This document shows, in pieces, positions 59,034-61,602 of a DNA stretch of 61,602 nucleotides. This DNA comes from an uncultured bacterium. Lineage in GTDB: Bacteria > Patescibacteriota > Gracilibacteria > Absconditabacterales > Absconditicoccaceae. A model generated the notes under the pieces. It had not been told where the DNA came from, did no database searches, and was given only the letters and a program-made list of their open reading frames with translations. A program made the translations under genes and the position numbers. Each line of letters opens with the position of its first letter. Position 1 is the stretch's first letter. The stretch is taken from assembly GCA_937862935.1 (NCBI GenBank), contig CALMEO010000044.1, positions 1 through 61,602 on the forward strand. Direction: 5' to 3'.

Positions 59034-59405
59034 ATGAGAAAAGGTCAGTTAATCAGAATGGTATTGAAAGCCTGTAAGTATCACATCAAGTACCTTAAAG
59101 AAAACTTCCAGGATAAATCTCGAAATGAAATTCACAGATATCTTTCAGACCACGGTCTTCAAAATGGTGTATGCTATTACATCTTTAGAAATGTTCCAGA
59201 GAAGTATGCACACAACAGTTATAGAGTTACTTGGGTAAAGAAATATAACAGTTACGGTAACGTATGGGGTAACTACCCAGGAGTTCTATATGGATTAAAA
59301 TATACTCTCGAATTACTACAACTTAGAGTAGATAACTTAGAAAAAGAGTTAGCTTCCGGTGACAAACTACACCAAAGGATAACATCTAAAAATTACACTG
59401 TATAA
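59034..59405 (+). CDS. Hypothetical protein, 123 aa
   Basis: A basic protein with many aromatics (HIKYLKENFQDKSRNEIHRYL, YNSYGNVWGNYPGVLYGLKYTLELLQLRVDNLEKEL). The end is a coiled coil. No family is recognised. Confidence 0.6.
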   Translation: MRKGQLIRMVLKACKYHIKYLKENFQDKSRNEIHRYLSDHGLQNGVCYYIFRNVPEKYAHNSYRVTWVKKYNSYGNVWGNYPGVLYGLKYTLELLQLRVDNLEKELASGDKLHQRITSKNYTV

Positions 59406-59470
59406 ACCCGTTTGTACACACCCGTTCTAAACCCGATCGTACACCCGTTATACATACCTGGTAAAACCCA
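59403..59470. repeat. Cluster of ACCCGTT-like motifs
   Basis: AACCCGTT, CACCCGTT, AACCCGAT and CACCCGTT follow in 55 bases, each with a GTACA or CTAA spacer. Similar motifs lie at 53322-53346 and 58633-58690. The role is unknown. Confidence 0.4.
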
Positions 59471-59479
59471 ACTAAAAAC

Positions 59480-59511
59480 TTGGTAAAACTATTTAAACTT
59501 ACTATCTTTAG
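59480..59511 (+). promoter_or_regulatory. Promoter for a leaderless gene
   Basis: TTG 59480-59482, 20 bases, TATCTTTAG 59503-59511; ATG 59515 is three bases later. Confidence 0.8.
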
Positions 59512-59514
59512 GTT

Positions 59515-59733
59515 ATGGAGATTAAGGTAAAAGAATCAAATCTTATTAACGGTAAAACCTATAAATTAGATAAATTTGGAAACAAAGGAGTCTATTTAGG
59601 AAGGTTAGAAAGAGAATACGGTATAGTTGTTTGTTTCAATCCTCTAGGTAAATGTAGAAGACATACCAAAACATCTGAAGGTTGGGTAGAATTTAAACAT
59701 TTTCCAGATTATGTTTGGATACAATTAGACTAG
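59515..59733 (+). CDS. Hypothetical protein, 72 aa
   Basis: A small beta protein (NLINGKTYKLDKFGNKGVYLGRLEREYGIVVCF) ending in a Trp-rich strand. It looks like a small barrel. The start sits at the expected transcription start, so the mRNA should lack a leader. Confidence 0.6.
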   Translation: MEIKVKESNLINGKTYKLDKFGNKGVYLGRLEREYGIVVCFNPLGKCRRHTKTSEGWVEFKHFPDYVWIQLD

Positions 59734-59755
59734 TTATAAGAAAACAGTGTATGAT

Positions 59756-59923
59756 ATGAAAGTAGTTCAAATCACTCTCCAGGAGAGGTGGGCAGCTTCC
59801 CAGAGTAGGGTCCACAAAAGTAAAAAACAATACTCCAGAAAAGACAAACATAAAAAAGGTCCCAAAAAAGGACCTTTCCCCCTATACATGGAGATTTCTC
59901 TCAAACACAGGGAGGGAGAGTAG
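59756..59923 (+). CDS. Small basic protein, 55 aa
   Basis: MKVVQITLQERWAASQSR is followed by a Lys/Arg-rich segment (VHKSKKQYSRKDKHKKG) like those in small basic phage proteins. An 8-bp hairpin AAAGGTCC/GGACCTTT at 59855-59877 lies inside the gene. Function unknown. Confidence 0.5.
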   Translation: MKVVQITLQERWAASQSRVHKSKKQYSRKDKHKKGPKKGPFPLYMEISLKHREGE

Positions 59924-60093
59924 AAGGTACCGATCCGTCCACTCTTCCGGAACTATTTCAACTCCAGGCCACAAATAATGTTCGTTAAATTTCTTACCTA
60001 AAGTTAAGGAGAATACTTCTAAGTACCAAAATTTTTTAATAATTAATTTCTATAGAAAAATCCAGGATAATAGAAAAATAATATATTAAAAAG
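59924..60093. other. No gene seen
   Basis: The stretch is AT-rich after 60020 with no open frame of note and no clear hairpin. It ends in the next promoter. Confidence 0.4.
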
Positions 60094-60125
60094 TTGGTAC
60101 CATGTATAAAAGGTCTTATCTTTAG
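60094..60125 (+). promoter_or_regulatory. Promoter (TTGGTAC...TATCTTTAG)
   Basis: TTG 60094-60096, 20 bases, TATCTTTAG 60117-60125. Confidence 0.85.
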
Positions 60126-60154
60126 GTATTAATAATAATTAAAACATCAACATT

Positions 60155-60394
60155 ATGAAAAAAATCAAAATTACATTTGAATTAGAAGTAGATGCTTTAA
60201 AAGCAGCACTAACAGATGTAGGAAATAACATGGGCTATACTTTACGGGAATTACAAAACGAAGACTTACTTAAGTTAGAAACAGAACTAAATTCGGATAT
60301 TGAAAATCACTTTGTACATAATTTAGTTGAGTTTTTAGAGGAAGGATTAGAACAGGATTGTTATATTGAATTTTTTGAAGATGAAGATGAATAG
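60155..60394 (+). CDS. Hypothetical acidic protein, 79 aa
   Basis: A very acidic alpha/beta protein (KIKITFELEVDALKAALTD...LVEFLEEGLEQDCYIEFFEDEDE). Acidic early phage proteins often mimic DNA or bind host factors; that is only a thought. It is a single-gene transcript. Confidence 0.6.
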   Translation: MKKIKITFELEVDALKAALTDVGNNMGYTLRELQNEDLLKLETELNSDIENHFVHNLVEFLEEGLEQDCYIEFFEDEDE

Positions 60395-60423
60395 AATAAT
60401 TTTAAAAGATTTAATGAAATAGT

Positions 60424-60454
60424 TTGAAAATAGAATCTTTATTATTATCTTTAG
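60424..60454 (+). promoter_or_regulatory. Promoter (TTTG...TATCTTTAG), 19-base spacer
   Basis: TTG 60424-60426, 19 bases, TATCTTTAG 60446-60454; the leader (AACATCAACATTATG) equals that of the gene at 60155. Confidence 0.8.
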
Positions 60455-60480
60455 GTATTAGTAATTAAAACATCAACATT

Positions 60481-60645
60481 ATGGTACATCCAAGTTATCC
60501 AAAAGCAAAAAATGAGTATCAAGGAACTTCAGAAACTCCGAAACAATCCTTAAATGTAAGGGAACAACACAAAGCAGATATGAAAGCATTTGCAATAAGG
60601 CTACGACAATTGTTCCTGGACAGGGGAATGGAGCCATCTTGGTAA
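60481..60645 (+). CDS. Hypothetical protein, 54 aa
   Basis: MVHPSYPKAKNEYQGTSETP is polar and probably disordered; the rest is a basic helix (REQHKADMKAFAIRLRQLFL). No family is recognised. It is preceded by a promoter and followed by a terminator. Confidence 0.55.
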   Translation: MVHPSYPKAKNEYQGTSETPKQSLNVREQHKADMKAFAIRLRQLFLDRGMEPSW

Positions 60646-60665
60646 TCCAAAAACATTAAAATCCA

Positions 60666-60692
60666 AAGGGGAGAGTATAGTGCTCTCCTTTT
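60666..60692 (+). terminator. Rho-independent terminator
   Basis: GGAGAG/CTCTCC core stem (60670-60675/60683-60688) extended by AAGG/TTTT pairs and followed by T-rich bases. Confidence 0.7.
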
Positions 60693-60800
60693 CCTATGTA
60701 ATATATATTTGAGTAGATGGTACCTAGCAGAAGTAATGAAAGTTAAGGAGACAAAGGGATCCTTAGTCCTAAAATTTTTAAAAAAAAGTTTATAAAAAAG

Positions 60801-60832
60801 TTGGTAGTTAAAGTGGAATGTATTATCTTTAG
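60801..60832 (+). promoter_or_regulatory. Promoter (TTGGTAG...TATCTTTAG)
   Basis: TTG 60801-60803, 20 bases, TATCTTTAG 60824-60832. No clear gene lies before the next promoter 100 bases on, so the two may act in tandem or make a short RNA. Confidence 0.85.
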
Positions 60833-60902
60833 GGTGTTAAAATAAAGAAATAGTTCTTATACATTAATGGTTAAAATTTTTTTAAAAAAAACTTTAAAAA
60901 AG

Positions 60903-60934
60903 TTGGTAGTTAGTACGAGAGTTATTATCTTTAG
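60903..60934 (+). promoter_or_regulatory. Promoter (TTGGTAG...TATCTTTAG)
   Basis: TTG 60903-60905, 20 bases, TATCTTTAG 60926-60934, in front of the last gene. Confidence 0.85.
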
Positions 60935-60977
60935 GGTATAGAAATAAATCAATTATTAATATTTAAAACATTACATT

Positions 60978-61601
60978 ATGAATCCTCAAAATTTAAACAG
61001 AGCACAATTGTTGGAAGTTATCAAAAACAAAAAAATTGAAACTCCAAAGCCAGCACATCAAATCAAAACAGCTGAATTAGCTAACATTATTGAAGCTTAT
61101 TTGAAAGTTGAAAAAGTGGATGTAGCTCCAAAAGCTCCAAAGGAGCCAAAACAAAAAGTTGAACCACAAGTTGAAGAGCCAAAAGTAGTTGTACTTACTG
61201 AGGAAGGAGACAAAAACAACTGTACAGTTAAAATGCTTCAAAATGCTTTTGGAATTGAGAAGTACGAAGATGCAGCTCAAGAAGCCATTAATTTGTGGCA
61301 ACGAAAAAGAGGACATGGGGTGAAAACAGCTACGATTCTTGAAAGTTTCTCTACAGGAAAAGTGTTAGGTAAAAAAGTTGAAAAAGTCGAAGCTACAAAT
61401 GCTTACTTGGCAATTGGCGGAGGCACAATTACGAGAAAAATGAACTTGGTTTCGTTTTCAAGAAAGTTCAAAAAAGGGACTTTTGTAATTTTAGTAAACG
61501 GTCACGCATTAGTTTGTAAAGATGGTGAAATGCTAAATGCCGTACAAGGTGAATATGGTATCAAAAATGCTTTAATACTTCACGCTTGGGAAGTAAAATA
61601 A
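60978..61601 (+). CDS. Papain-like fold protein with SAP-like N-terminus
   Basis: Residues 1-45 (LNRAQLLEVIKNKKIETP...TAELANIIEAYL) look like a SAP/HeH DNA-binding helix pair. A Lys/Pro/Glu linker follows. Residues 76-207 have a Cys-His layout: NNCTVKMLQNAFG (Cys near 82), AAQEAINLWQRKRGHGVKT, and FVILVNGHALVCKDGEML (His near 177). This is the pattern of papain-like cysteine peptidases or transglutaminases. Target unknown. Tandem promoters precede it. Confidence 0.55.
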   Translation: MNPQNLNRAQLLEVIKNKKIETPKPAHQIKTAELANIIEAYLKVEKVDVAPKAPKEPKQKVEPQVEEPKVVVLTEEGDKNNCTVKMLQNAFGIEKYEDAAQEAINLWQRKRGHGVKTATILESFSTGKVLGKKVEKVEATNAYLAIGGGTITRKMNLVSFSRKFKKGTFVILVNGHALVCKDGEMLNAVQGEYGIKNALILHAWEVK

Positions 61602-61602
61602 A

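Overview
The window reads as one continuous stretch of a large, AT-rich tailed-phage genome that infects a member of the Bacteroidota. Every supported gene is on the + strand, most are short and tightly packed, and many stop and start codons overlap. Three things point to the host phylum. Promoters have a TTG, a 20-base spacer and a TATCTTTAG box, which is close to the Bacteroidota -33/-7 consensus. Starts lack Shine-Dalgarno sequences and are instead preceded by A-rich leaders. One phage gene encodes a signal peptide joined to a type IX secretion (T9SS) C-terminal sorting domain. No tRNA, rRNA, CRISPR array or insertion sequence was seen.

Layout: (1) 1-3.2 kb holds small genes, led by the 3' part of a PARP-like ADP-ribosyltransferase. 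(2) 3.2-15.1 kb is a 7-deazaguanine gene set: QueD, QueE, a phosphoribosyltransferase, FolE, a MazG-like protein, a DpdA/TGT-like transglycosylase, an amidoligase-like protein, an NadR-like ATPase, a GNAT protein and a long-form QueF. Free-standing GIY-YIG and HNH homing endonucleases sit between these genes. QueC is not in the window. (3) 15.1-21.7 kb holds family A DNA polymerase, GroES and GroEL, and a small histone-H1-like protein. (4) 21.7-24.7 kb holds a GC-rich structured RNA candidate and a lysis cassette. (5) 24.8-27.5 kb holds DUF3310, the T9SS-CTD mini-protein, a Cas4/RecB-like nuclease and a ribbon-helix-helix protein. (6) 27.5-41.5 kb is a glycan gene cluster of two GT-B and several GT-A-like glycosyltransferases, plus an SDR, a left-handed beta-helix acyltransferase, an LmbE deacetylase and a methyltransferase. 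(7) 41.5-53.2 kb holds small proteins, DUF932, an SPFH lipoprotein, an OmpA-like protein, YqeY and an ATP-dependent DNA ligase. (8) 53.2-61.6 kb is a promoter-dense region of very small genes, probably early, ending in a papain-like cysteine-protease-type protein.

The most unusual signals concern decoding and start control. The GT-B gene at 27568 is interrupted after codon 29 by a stop codon and a 41-nt segment holding a perfect 8-bp hairpin and an SD-like stretch, after which the protein resumes in another frame; this resembles the translational bypass of T4 gene 60. A second GT-B gene 2 kb downstream is split the same way by a 97-nt segment with another perfect 8-bp hairpin and identical GAT codons at both ends. 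Several other genes carry in-frame stops or a lost start, which may be decay, recoding or sequence error. Homing-endonuclease and lysis genes are preceded by hairpins whose 3' arm ends at the start codon and whose arms differ in sequence but keep pairing, as expected if starts are occluded in read-through transcripts. In the small-gene regions, terminator-like hairpins are merged with promoters.
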